From: Candidatus Egerieicola pullicola
GTDB lineage: Bacteria; Bacillota; Clostridia; Oscillospirales; Ruminococcaceae
Assembly: GCA_018712465.1 (NCBI GenBank)
Contig: DVGY01000047.1
Location: 1-13,310 of the forward strand
Reading direction: 5' to 3'
Length of the DNA stretch: 13,310 nucleotides
A model generated the notes under the pieces. The model ran no database searches and was not told where the DNA came from. It saw only the letters and a program-made list of their open reading frames with translations. A program made the translations under genes and the position numbers. Positions 1 through 6,141 of this stretch are shown here, piece after piece (position 1 is the first letter of the stretch; each line of letters begins with the position of its first letter).

Positions 1-418
1 TGTTGCGACAAGCCAGCTGATAAGGCATTTCATAGTGGGAGATGGTCACCAGGGGCTCAATGCCGTGAGCCTTGCATTCCTCGAAGATTTTGTCGTAAAA
101 CTCCAGTCCCTTTTCGTTGGGGGTCTCCTCCAAACCGGTGGGGAAGATCCGTGACCAGGCAATGGACAACCGGAAACATTTAAAACCCATTTCTGCAAGC
201 AGGGCGATGTCTTCTTTGTAATGGTGATAAAAATCACTGGCCTGGTGGCTTGGGTATAAATAATCCGGCCGGATCTGCTGGGTGATAAGTTTGGAGCGGT
301 CCCTGGTTCCATTGGTGCATAGATCCGGCACCGATGGGCCCTTTCCGTCGGCGTCCCAGGCGCCTTCAAATTGATTGGCTGCTACTGCTCCGCCCCATAA
401 AAAATCTTTTTGAAACAT
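1..418 (-). CDS. GH1 glycoside hydrolase, 6-phospho-beta-glucosidase type (partial, N-terminal part)
   Basis: Only the first 139 residues are inside the window; the gene runs off the left edge. The protein begins MFQKDFLWGGAVAANQFEGA, which fits the GH1 N-terminal signature (F-x-W-G-x-A-x-A-x-Q-x-E-G). FRLSIAWSRIFP (residues 82-93) and TISHYEMP (125-132) are also GH1 hallmarks. HYEMP/HFEMP is the form usual in 6-phospho-beta-glucosidases (BglA/BglB/AscB type), whereas plain beta-glucosidases more often have HWDLP; the substrate is inferred from this. The expected product would be glucose 6-phosphate plus glucose or an aglycone, in the cytoplasm. The start is supported by GGAGG ten bases upstream. 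It is the last gene visible in a seven-gene operon, 48 bases after the rubredoxin-like/VOC gene. The catalytic glutamates lie outside the window, so activity cannot be checked. Confidence 0.9.
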   Translation of the reverse strand, partial: MFQKDFLWGGAVAANQFEGAWDADGKGPSVPDLCTNGTRDRSKLITQQIRPDYLYPSHQASDFYHHYKEDIALLAEMGFKCFRLSIAWSRIFPTGLEETPNEKGLEFYDKIFEECKAHGIEPLVTISHYEMPYQLACRN

Positions 419-466
419 AGTCGGTGATCCTCCGTTCGATGAAAATGAAAGAGGGAAAAGCCCTGC

Positions 467-1141
467 TTACTGTGCGCCGGTGTTAGTGACAGGATGGATA
501 CAATAATCCGGAACAGTGTCCTTCAGCTCCCAAATGTAAAGCTGGTTGCCTTCGGAATCCTCAATGATCGCATACTCTTCGCCGCCCTGGGTAAACCGCT
601 CCCGCAGCACCTTACCGCCAAACTCCACGACCTTCTTACAGGTTTCGTCGATGTCCTTCACTTCAATAATGAAGCTGGGAGAGGGGGCATCCGGCTCATT
701 CTTTTTTAAAAAACCATAGCCGAAGGAGCAGACGCGGGGTTCCCAGTCGGGGGTCCCGGGGCCGGTGGCACAATACATGGTGGGATTTTCCGGATCAGAG
801 CCTTCGCAGTCAATGATGTCCCAACCGAAGATATCTTCATAGAAGGAGCGCATCTCTGCGGCCTGGCCTTCGTTATAACCCATCACCCAGCGGCGAACTC
901 GGCCGTCGCCCTTTTGGGGGGCAAAGTCTTTCGCCGGGTGGAAGGAGATGTCAAAGGGATCCCGATTGGGGTCTACTTCTGGGGGATCTACATGGATCCG
1001 GCGTTTATCGATGCTGCCAGGCCAGGGCTCTTCCAAAAACTGAGATCTGGGAGCACCGCAGCCGGGGCAGGCTTTGGGAACTTCTGTTTCTTCAAAGGCG
1101 ATAGGAAAACCGCAGGCAAAGCAGGTGTAGATTTTTTTCAT
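467..1141 (-). CDS. Rubredoxin-like metal-binding domain fused to a VOC (glyoxalase/bleomycin-resistance fold) domain, copy 1
   Basis: 224 residues. The N-terminus carries four cysteines, C7-x2-C10 and C25-x2-C28, in a setting (CPGCGAPRSQF) that resembles the rubredoxin-like end of rubrerythrins, so one Fe or Zn ion is likely bound there. A linker (about 38-79) containing EPWPGSIDKRRIHVDPPE follows, then one VOC domain from about 80 to 207 (GRVRRWVM, FYEDIFGWDI, CATGPG, DSEGNQLYIWE). The VOC superfamily includes glyoxalase I, extradiol dioxygenases and drug-binding proteins; I cannot assign a reaction. The usual first metal-ligand histidine is an arginine here, but a Glu is present in the last strand (IWEL). 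AAGGAG lies nine bases before the start. It sits 18 bases after the preceding VOC gene and 48 before the GH1 gene. A paralogue with the same architecture lies at 3356-4045. Confidence 0.85.
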   Translation of the reverse strand: MKKIYTCFACGFPIAFEETEVPKACPGCGAPRSQFLEEPWPGSIDKRRIHVDPPEVDPNRDPFDISFHPAKDFAPQKGDGRVRRWVMGYNEGQAAEMRSFYEDIFGWDIIDCEGSDPENPTMYCATGPGTPDWEPRVCSFGYGFLKKNEPDAPSPSFIIEVKDIDETCKKVVEFGGKVLRERFTQGGEEYAIIEDSEGNQLYIWELKDTVPDYCIHPVTNTGAQ

Positions 1142-1159
1142 AGCGAATCACTCCTTTTG

Positions 1160-1717
1160 TTATTCCACATCGTATTCCGTTTCCAACTCATCCCAAGTGC
1201 GGGAAGAGGGGCATTTCCAGAGGTAAAGATAATTTCCACCGGGATCTTCCACCACTGCATGAACTTCCCAACTTTGTTTGCTGTCGTCCAAGGGCTTGGC
1301 CAACGCCGATTTGCTCTGATCCAGAATCAGCTTGCCGCCGTGGTCGATCATCTTTTGAATGGTTTCTTCCAGGGGAACTTCCATGTCAATTTCGGTGAAA
1401 CAGCCCATCTTTTCTACGCTTTCTCCCGGTGCCCAATGAACAAACATATTCATATGGCCTGGGGTTACTCCCTCATAATCGTATTGAGCAGGACCGGTGG
1501 CCATAATCACACCGGGATGAGGATCGCCGGCAGGAATGCCACTGGCCGCTTCCGGGGCTTCAATCATATCCCAGCCGAACACATTGATGTAGAAATTCTG
1601 AAACCGGCGAAGTTCTTTGTAGGTCAGAACACCACAGCGGGTCCGTCCATGAAGGCTTTTCTTGGTGAATTTCTTCGGTGGCCGATTGGTGTGGGGATAG
1701 GTGGTCTTTTCTACCAT
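1160..1717 (-). CDS. VOC-fold protein (glyoxalase/bleomycin-resistance/dioxygenase superfamily), duplicate of the next gene upstream
   Basis: 185 residues with no metal-ribbon domain. A short tail containing RPPKKF and LHGRTR leads into one VOC domain (about 23-168): FQNFYINVFGWDMIEAPEAA, TPGHMNMFVHW, EIDMEVPLEET, DHGGKLIL and EDPGGNYLYLW. A conserved end motif, CPSSRTWDE (169-177), is shared with the other two stand-alone VOC proteins here. By hand alignment it differs from the 1735-2292 product at about 29 of 185 positions, and the DNA is visibly similar too, so this is a fairly recent tandem duplication. The usual ligand positions are occupied by Cys (first strand) and Lys (last strand), so a standard metal centre is doubtful. 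It lies 17 bases after its duplicate and 18 before the fusion gene. No reaction can be assigned; sequestration or binding of a small molecule is possible. Confidence 0.85.
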   Translation of the reverse strand: MVEKTTYPHTNRPPKKFTKKSLHGRTRCGVLTYKELRRFQNFYINVFGWDMIEAPEAASGIPAGDPHPGVIMATGPAQYDYEGVTPGHMNMFVHWAPGESVEKMGCFTEIDMEVPLEETIQKMIDHGGKLILDQSKSALAKPLDDSKQSWEVHAVVEDPGGNYLYLWKCPSSRTWDELETEYDVE

Positions 1718-1734
1718 ATTCCACTGTTCCTTTC

Positions 1735-2292
1735 TTATTCTTCTACATCGTATTCCGTTTCCAGTTCATCCCAAGTCCGGGAGGAAGGGCACTTCCACAG
1801 GAACAGGTAGTTGCCTGCCGGGTCTTCTATTACCGCATGGGGCTGCCAGCTCTGTTTGCTGTCATCCAAGGGCTTAGCCAATGCGGACTTGCTCTTGTCC
1901 AGAATCAGCTTGCCGCCATGATCCAGAATCTTTTGGATGGTTTCTTCCAGAGGATGCTCCATATCGATTTCCATGAAGGGGCCCATCTTTTCCAGTTCTC
2001 CCGGAGACCAGTGCACAAACAAATTCATGTGGCCTGGGGTAACGCCTTCATAGTCGTATTGGGCAGGGCCGGAAGCGATCAGCAAACCGGGATGGGGATC
2101 ACCGGCCGGAATGCCGCTGGCCGCTTCGGGGGTTTCAATCATGTCCCAGCCAAAGACATGGATGTAAAAATTTTGGAACCGTTTTAAGTCCTTATAGGTC
2201 ATCACCATCAACCGGGTCCGGCCGTGGAGGCTCTTTTCCGTGAACTTCTTAGGCGGGCGGTTGGGGTGGGGATAGGTGGTTTTTTCACTCAT
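1735..2292 (-). CDS. VOC-fold protein, tandem duplicate
   Basis: 185 residues from the ATG at 2292. Upstream in-frame GTG (2304) and ATG (2298) codons are less likely: the first overlaps the GAGGTG ribosome binding site and the second is only three bases from it, while 2292 is nine bases away and gives an N-terminus (MSEKTTYPHPNRPPKK) matching its duplicate. One VOC domain is visible: FQNFYIHVFGWDMIETPEAA, TPGHMNLFVHW, DHGGKLIL and EDPAGNYLFLW, followed by CPSSRTWDE. The residue at the usual first metal ligand is Leu and at the last is Lys, so it is probably not a classical metal-dependent glyoxalase. It follows the ROK kinase gene with a 51-base gap and precedes its duplicate. Substrate and reaction are unknown. 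Confidence 0.85.
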   Translation of the reverse strand: MSEKTTYPHPNRPPKKFTEKSLHGRTRLMVMTYKDLKRFQNFYIHVFGWDMIETPEAASGIPAGDPHPGLLIASGPAQYDYEGVTPGHMNLFVHWSPGELEKMGPFMEIDMEHPLEETIQKILDHGGKLILDKSKSALAKPLDDSKQSWQPHAVIEDPAGNYLFLWKCPSSRTWDELETEYDVEE

Positions 2293-2343
2293 CGTCATGT
2301 TCACCTCACGTTTGCTTTTTTGAAAAGGGGGATTTTCCCAGCT

Positions 2344-3333
2344 TCAGGATTCCATTCCGTATTGCTGGATGTAATTGTACACCGCCCCCAGCAGGTTGCA
2401 TTCATTCAAATACCGGCTGCAACACACCTCCGGCCGCATGGTATCCGGAATATTGCAGCTGACACAAAGCTGTTCCAGTTCCTGTTTCAGATCTGGCAGC
2501 AGCCGCTCCACCTTGCTCAGCCCCCCGCCAATAACGATCCGCTGGGGTGCAAGGCAGATCTGAATGTTTTCCACTAAGATAGCCAGAGAGTGAAGGAACT
2601 CCTGGTAAATTTCTTTTACGTCCTGGTCTCCCTCTTCCAGCCAACGGAAAAACTGTTTGCCGTCGGCCTTGATTTTTTGGGGCGGCTGATGGAACTTCGG
2701 ATACCGGTCTCCCAAATCGGCGTCAAAGGTGGCGATCACTTCACCGGCGTCCTGTACGGAAAATTCCAGGTTTTTCCGTTTGCAGGTCTGGTAGGTCACA
2801 CCCAACATCCCCACACTCAGCCAAGCCGCATCCATAATGCTTTTGTCCCGGCCGGTAAGCATAAAGGAGAATTCTCCGGCAGTGAACCCGAAGCCCCGGT
2901 GGATCTTACCGTCTACGATCACACCGCCGCCGATGCCGGAACCCAGCACCAGCACAGCCCCGTCCTTCATTCCTGCCAAAGCGCCTTTCCAGGCTTCCGC
3001 CAAAGCGCCGCATTTTCCGTCGTTCTCCACCGCCACCTTTACCGGGCAGCGGGCGGAAATCAGTTCCTTCATGTTTTTTCCGGTCAACAGATCCTGGTAC
3101 ACTCCCGAACCGTGATGTTCTCCCGTTTCAGCATCGATTACGCCGGGCAGGCTCAGTGCAATGCCGCTAATTTCATCTCGGTATTGGTTGTACAGATCTT
3201 CCACCGCATCCACAAATTCTTCCACCGAACCCAAAGGGGCCGGAGCGCTTCCGGTTTGTTCCATCTCCGCATTGGCATTCACCACTGCATATTTAATGGA
3301 ACTTCCGCCAAAATCCAGTGCTAGGCATTTCAT
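2344..3333 (-). CDS. ROK-family sugar kinase
   Basis: 329 residues, a normal ROK length. Visible motifs are the N-terminal phosphate-binding strand DFGGSSIKY (7-15), VENDGKCGALAEAWKGAL with the likely catalytic Asp105, the second phosphate motif VLGSGIGGG (129-137), GEFSFM around E154, and IVIGGGLSK near residue 270. The zinc-binding CxCGxxGC motif that follows HG-GEIGH in many ROK glucokinases and repressors is absent, and there is no N-terminal helix-turn-helix, so this is a kinase rather than a NagC/Mlc-type repressor. Next to a 6-phospho-beta-glucosidase-type GH1 gene, a role like BglK (ATP-dependent phosphorylation of cellobiose or other beta-glucosides) is plausible but inferred; glucokinase is the alternative. 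The ATG at 3333 is chosen because the kinase fold begins there; a longer reading frame to 3408 would run into the gene upstream. The gap to that gene is 22 bases. Confidence 0.85.
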   Translation of the reverse strand: MKCLALDFGGSSIKYAVVNANAEMEQTGSAPAPLGSVEEFVDAVEDLYNQYRDEISGIALSLPGVIDAETGEHHGSGVYQDLLTGKNMKELISARCPVKVAVENDGKCGALAEAWKGALAGMKDGAVLVLGSGIGGGVIVDGKIHRGFGFTAGEFSFMLTGRDKSIMDAAWLSVGMLGVTYQTCKRKNLEFSVQDAGEVIATFDADLGDRYPKFHQPPQKIKADGKQFFRWLEEGDQDVKEIYQEFLHSLAILVENIQICLAPQRIVIGGGLSKVERLLPDLKQELEQLCVSCNIPDTMRPEVCCSRYLNECNLLGAVYNYIQQYGMES

Positions 3334-3355
3334 CTTCTTCTCACCCGATGCCTTT

Positions 3356-4045
3356 TTACTGGGGTGTGCGGTCCCAATGGTAGTAGTTCTGGGATTCCGG
3401 TTCGTCAAAGGTTACGTCGTCCGGGGTCTGCCAGACATAGAAGGGATTGCCTTCGCTGTCTTGCAGCACCGCGTAGAGCTTGCCATCAAACTCGTACTTG
3501 CCTTTGATGATCTTGCCGCCGTAAGCTTCAATTTTGGGCAGCAGCTCATCAATGTTGTCTACTTCCACCACAAACCGGGGATAAACTCCGGTGTCATCGG
3601 TTTCCTGAGGCTTCAGCAGGCCGTAACCGAAAGAGGGGAATTTGGGCTCCCAGTTTTCAAACCCGGGGCCGGTGGCACAGAACATTTCGGGACGGGGATT
3701 GTCCTGATCGCATTCCACCGGAACAATGTCCCAGTCAAACACATCGGTGTAGAAATCCTTGGTCTTTTGGGGGTCGCTGTATTCCATCACAAACCGGCGC
3801 ACACGTCCATGCCGGGTTTTGGCGGGGAAATGTTTGGGATGGTGGTAGGACACATCGTACTTATCCCAGTTGGGATCCGGTTCCGGAGGATCCACGTGAA
3901 TCCGGCGCTTTTCGATGCTGCCGTTCCAAGGCTCCACCAGGTATTGGGATTTGGGGGCGCTGCAAGAGGGGCAGCGTTCCGGGCACTCGCTTTCGTCCAC
4001 GGCGAAGGGGAAACCGCATTTAAAGCAGGTGTAGATATATTTCAT
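3356..4045 (-). CDS. Rubredoxin-like metal-binding domain fused to a VOC domain, copy 2
   Basis: 229 residues. Cysteines C7, C10, C25 and C28 (CFKC and CPSC, followed by SAPKSQY) match the copy at 467-1141 exactly in position; an extra Cys is at 21. The linker EPWNGSIEKRRIHVDPPEPD is almost identical between the two. The VOC domain spans about 80-207: GRVRRFVMEYSDP, FYTDVFDWDI, CATGPGFENWEP, YGGKIIKG and DSEGNPFYVWQ. The segment PKHFPAKTRHGRVR resembles the N-terminus of the stand-alone VOC proteins (PKKYPNKDLHGRVR), which suggests that both types share one ancestor. The usual metal-ligand positions are Arg and Gln. AGGAG lies about nine bases before the ATG, and the gene starts 18 bases after the first VOC gene. 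A redox or metal-sensing role for the N-terminal domain is possible, but nothing in the sequence fixes it. Confidence 0.85.
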   Translation of the reverse strand: MKYIYTCFKCGFPFAVDESECPERCPSCSAPKSQYLVEPWNGSIEKRRIHVDPPEPDPNWDKYDVSYHHPKHFPAKTRHGRVRRFVMEYSDPQKTKDFYTDVFDWDIVPVECDQDNPRPEMFCATGPGFENWEPKFPSFGYGLLKPQETDDTGVYPRFVVEVDNIDELLPKIEAYGGKIIKGKYEFDGKLYAVLQDSEGNPFYVWQTPDDVTFDEPESQNYYHWDRTPQ

Positions 4046-4063
4046 GGTGTTCTCTCCTTTCTG

Positions 4064-4588
4064 TTAGTCTTTGTCATAACCGGCTTCCGCTTCGTCCCAG
4101 GTGCGGGAAGAGGGGCAGCGCCAAAGTCCCAATACATTGCCGTCCGGGTCGCTTACCGTCAGGGAAGTGCTCCAGCCTTCCTTTTCTTCCGGAATTTCAC
4201 CAACCACAGCGCCGCCGTACTGAACCACTTTGTCCGCGGTGCACTTGACCGGCTCATCCATATGGATCTCCATCATGTAGTGCACTGGTTCCAGTTCGCC
4301 TTCTGCGTAAGCTGCTTGAAAATTCATGTGGCCCGGTACTACGCCTTCCCAGGTTTCATAGCTGGGGCCGGTGGCAATCAACACGGAGGGAGTGTCGCTG
4401 CCAGGTTCCTTGCCGCCTGCGGCTTCGGGCAGTTCAAACATATCCCAGCCAAACAGATCTACCCAGAACTTCTGGAAACGCTTGAAATCTTTGTAGCTGA
4501 TATAGCCAAACCGAACTCGGCCGTGAAGGTCTTTGTTGGGATATTTTTTCGGCGCCCGGTAAGGGTACTTGGATACAGATTCCGCCAT
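4064..4588 (-). CDS. VOC-fold protein, first gene of the operon
   Basis: 174 residues. The short N-terminal tail (YPYRAPKKYPNKDLHGRVR) leads into one VOC domain with FWVDLFGWDMFELPEAAGG, ATGPSYETWEG, PGHMNFQAAY, VVQYGGAVVG and SDPDGNVLGLWR, then CPSSRTWDE (158-166). It is clearly homologous to, but more diverged from, the pair at 1160-2292 and lacks their roughly ten-residue insertion around the SKSALAKPLDDSKQSW segment. Phe and Arg occupy the usual first and last ligand positions. The start is preceded by an AAAGGAAG-like site with a rather long spacing of about ten bases. It is the promoter-proximal gene of the VOC/ROK/GH1 cluster; a terminator at 4787-4820 separates it from the TetR genes upstream. 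Function unknown. Confidence 0.85.
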   Translation of the reverse strand: MAESVSKYPYRAPKKYPNKDLHGRVRFGYISYKDFKRFQKFWVDLFGWDMFELPEAAGGKEPGSDTPSVLIATGPSYETWEGVVPGHMNFQAAYAEGELEPVHYMMEIHMDEPVKCTADKVVQYGGAVVGEIPEEKEGWSTSLTVSDPDGNVLGLWRCPSSRTWDEAEAGYDKD

Positions 4589-4665
4589 TGTTTACTTACT
4601 TCCTTTCTTTTCGGTTTTGTTCCAGGAATTGGAATTTGCTGCAGCTTCCCGTATTTCCTAGAAAC

Positions 4666-4694
4666 AGAATACAAAAAATCCAAAAAGAATACAA
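4666..4694 (-). promoter_or_regulatory. Candidate promoter of the VOC/ROK/GH1 operon
   Basis: On the minus strand, TTGTAT (4694-4689) and TATTCT (4671-4666) are separated by 17 bases, about 80 bases before the first VOC start. Both boxes are weak (3/6 and 4/6 matches to consensus). The two boxes lie inside a direct repeat, TTGTATTCT at 4694-4686 and 4674-4666, 20 bases apart or about two helical turns, so this could be an operator rather than, or as well as, a promoter. A promoter is needed in 4589-4786 because a terminator closes the TetR unit upstream. Confidence 0.35.
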
Positions 4695-4704
4695 TTTGCA
4701 AATT
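4693..4704. promoter_or_regulatory. 12-bp perfect palindrome upstream of the VOC operon
   Basis: AATTTGCAAATT is a perfect palindrome touching the putative -35 box of the VOC operon. Its right half forms part of ACAATTTGC, a nonamer that also occurs next to the -10 box of the TetR promoter (6833-6841). It is a possible repressor binding site, but AT-rich palindromes of this length also arise by chance. Confidence 0.3.
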
Positions 4705-4786
4705 AAGTTGTCTGTATCGGCAGAGGTTACACTTCTGGAATTTTGTCTCATTTTTTCGTCTTTTCTAACAATATTCCAAAAATAAA

Positions 4787-4820
4787 CCGGTGATTTTATG
4801 CAATACACACAAATCACCGG
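4787..4820. terminator. Bidirectional-looking hairpin terminator after the TetR genes
   Basis: CCGGTGATTT (4787-4796) and AAATCACCGG (4811-4820) form a perfect 10-bp stem with a 14-base loop. Read on the minus strand it is followed by TTTATTTTTG, and on the plus strand by CGTTTTTCT. It lies 47 bases after the stop of the last TetR gene, so it should end that transcript before the VOC operon. Confidence 0.8.
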
Positions 4821-4867
4821 CGTTTTTCTCAAGTTGTATTTACATCTCATCTATCATGAGACTACTT

Positions 4868-5428
4868 TTAATTCCTATGTTTGAACTCCTCCATAGTGGT
4901 GTTTTCATAGCTCTGAATAGCGCGCTCCAAATCCTTCCCGGAAAGCACTTCTCGGACAGGAAGATTATACACTAACGTACGGTATACTTCTTCCGGCGTT
5001 TCCTGGAAATCATTTTTTGCCCATTGACTGAGAGTCCCCTCCCACGCCACGTAAGTTCCGTCTGCTGCTGTCTTGCCGGTGTATCGGTTGGAAATCCGGC
5101 GGGAAGCTTCGAAATAGTATTCCTTGGCTTCGTTGTCCTCGAAAATGCTTTTGTAAAACTGCTTGTTGTTGCTGACGACATAGAGGATGCTCATGACCAA
5201 ATCTTTCCAGGAGATGTTTGGCCCGTAGATCTTCTCACAAAGAGTGAAGTCATCGCAGAGCACTTCCTCCAACAAATGATACTTATCCAGGTAATAGCGA
5301 TAGAATGTCATACGGGAAATCCCAGCTTTGGCGATGATGTCCGCCACCTTCACCTTGGCAAAGGAGTGCTGGGCAGTCAATTCCCGAAACACCTTTTTGA
5401 TTTTTGTTTTTGTGGCCAAACTAGGCAT
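4868..5428 (-). CDS. TetR/AcrR-family transcriptional regulator, paralogue 1
   Basis: 186 residues, a usual TetR length. The N-terminal DNA-binding domain (about 5-55) includes AFRELT-like helix 1 (KKVFRELTAQHSFAKV) and the helix-turn-helix VKVADIIAKAGISRMTFYRY, followed by DKYHLLEEV. The C-terminal ligand/dimer part (60-186) is helical, with FYKSIFEDNEAKEYYFEASR and an end motif SYENTTMEEFK shared with its two neighbours. The layout recalls the DhaS-like C-terminal domain group (TetR_C_8), but this is a weak impression. AAGGAG lies four to five bases before the ATG. It is the last of three tandem paralogues and is separated from the middle one by 131 bases, in which I see no convincing terminator or promoter. 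It is adjacent to and codirectional with the VOC operon, which makes that operon a likely target (inference). Confidence 0.9.
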   Translation of the reverse strand: MPSLATKTKIKKVFRELTAQHSFAKVKVADIIAKAGISRMTFYRYYLDKYHLLEEVLCDDFTLCEKIYGPNISWKDLVMSILYVVSNNKQFYKSIFEDNEAKEYYFEASRRISNRYTGKTAADGTYVAWEGTLSQWAKNDFQETPEEVYRTLVYNLPVREVLSGKDLERAIQSYENTTMEEFKHRN

Positions 5429-5559
5429 AGATCTCCTTCCTTTTTCCGCTGCGTTTTCAAACAGCCCTGGGGTATTGGTGCGATGGCCTGTTCTTCACTG
5501 CCGGAATGGATTTTGTTTCAGGAGTGACAGCCCAGTTGAATGGTTTGATGGGATCTTAT

Positions 5560-6141
5560 TTACCCATCCTGAAAGTTCTTTTCTTGATGAATCTTAAATT
5601 CTTCCATGGTTTTGTTTTCGTACCCCTTGATGGCCTGTTCCAATTCTGCATCCGGCAGAACCTCCCGTATGGGAAGATTCAACACCAAGGTTTGATAGAT
5701 TTCCTCTGCGGTTTCCTGAAACCCATCCTCCGCCCAACTGCAAATGGTGCCTTCCCAAGCGGTGTTGGTTCCCTGCACTGCGGTCTTGCCGGTGTATTGT
5801 TTGGAAATCGCGTGCTGCGCTTGAAACAAAAAGGGTTTTGCTTCTTCGTCAGTCAATATTTTTCGGTAAAACTCCCCTTTTTCCCGAATCACCTGAAGGA
5901 TACTCATAGTGACCTCTTTCCAAGCAGCGTTTTTCCCGTAAATCCCCACAAAAAGATTGAAATCATCAAAGCATACCTCTTGCAGCAACGCAAATTTGTC
6001 CAGATAGTGACGGTAAAACGTCATACGGGAAACGCCGGCTTTCGCGATAATGTCCGCCACCCGCACCTTGGCAAAGGAGCTTTGAATCACCAGTTCCCGA
6101 AACGCATCTTTAATTTTGGCTTTGGTCGTGAGATTGGACAT
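5560..6141 (-). CDS. TetR/AcrR-family transcriptional regulator, paralogue 2
   Basis: 193 residues from the ATG at 6141. The frame stays open to 6228, but only 6141 gives the N-terminus MSNLTTKAKIKDAFREL shared with its neighbours and has an AGGAAA site about six bases away. The helix-turn-helix is VRVADIIAKAGVSRMTFYRH, then DKFALLQEVCFDDFNLFV. The C-terminal part contains FYRKILTDEEAKPFLFQAQH, YTGKTAVQGTNTAWEGTICS and the end motif GYENKTMEEFK. Its first 32 bases overlap the end of the upstream TetR gene in another frame, so the two are probably translationally coupled. It most resembles paralogue 3. The ligand is unknown. Confidence 0.9.
   Translation of the reverse strand: MSNLTTKAKIKDAFRELVIQSSFAKVRVADIIAKAGVSRMTFYRHYLDKFALLQEVCFDDFNLFVGIYGKNAAWKEVTMSILQVIREKGEFYRKILTDEEAKPFLFQAQHAISKQYTGKTAVQGTNTAWEGTICSWAEDGFQETAEEIYQTLVLNLPIREVLPDAELEQAIKGYENKTMEEFKIHQEKNFQDG

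Noticed and set aside
3334..3408. Longer N-terminus for the ROK kinase
   Set aside because: The added 25 residues precede the first strand of the ROK fold, overlap the upstream gene and have no family match; 3333 is a better start.
467..4588. Antibiotic resistance (bleomycin or fosfomycin type) for the VOC genes
   Set aside because: Only the fold is shared; the usual metal ligands are not evident, several copies are present, and the context is sugar metabolism.
3161..4768. 535-codon plus-strand open frame opposite the kinase start, the fusion gene and the first VOC gene
   Set aside because: It is antisense to three well-supported genes, has no family resemblance, and similar antisense frames occur opposite the other VOC genes (914-1810 and 1678-2187), so it reflects codon bias.
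5429..5559. 131-base gap between TetR paralogues 1 and 2 as a separate promoter or small gene
   Set aside because: I find no convincing -10/-35 pair, hairpin or short frame with a ribosome binding site apart from the one serving paralogue 1.
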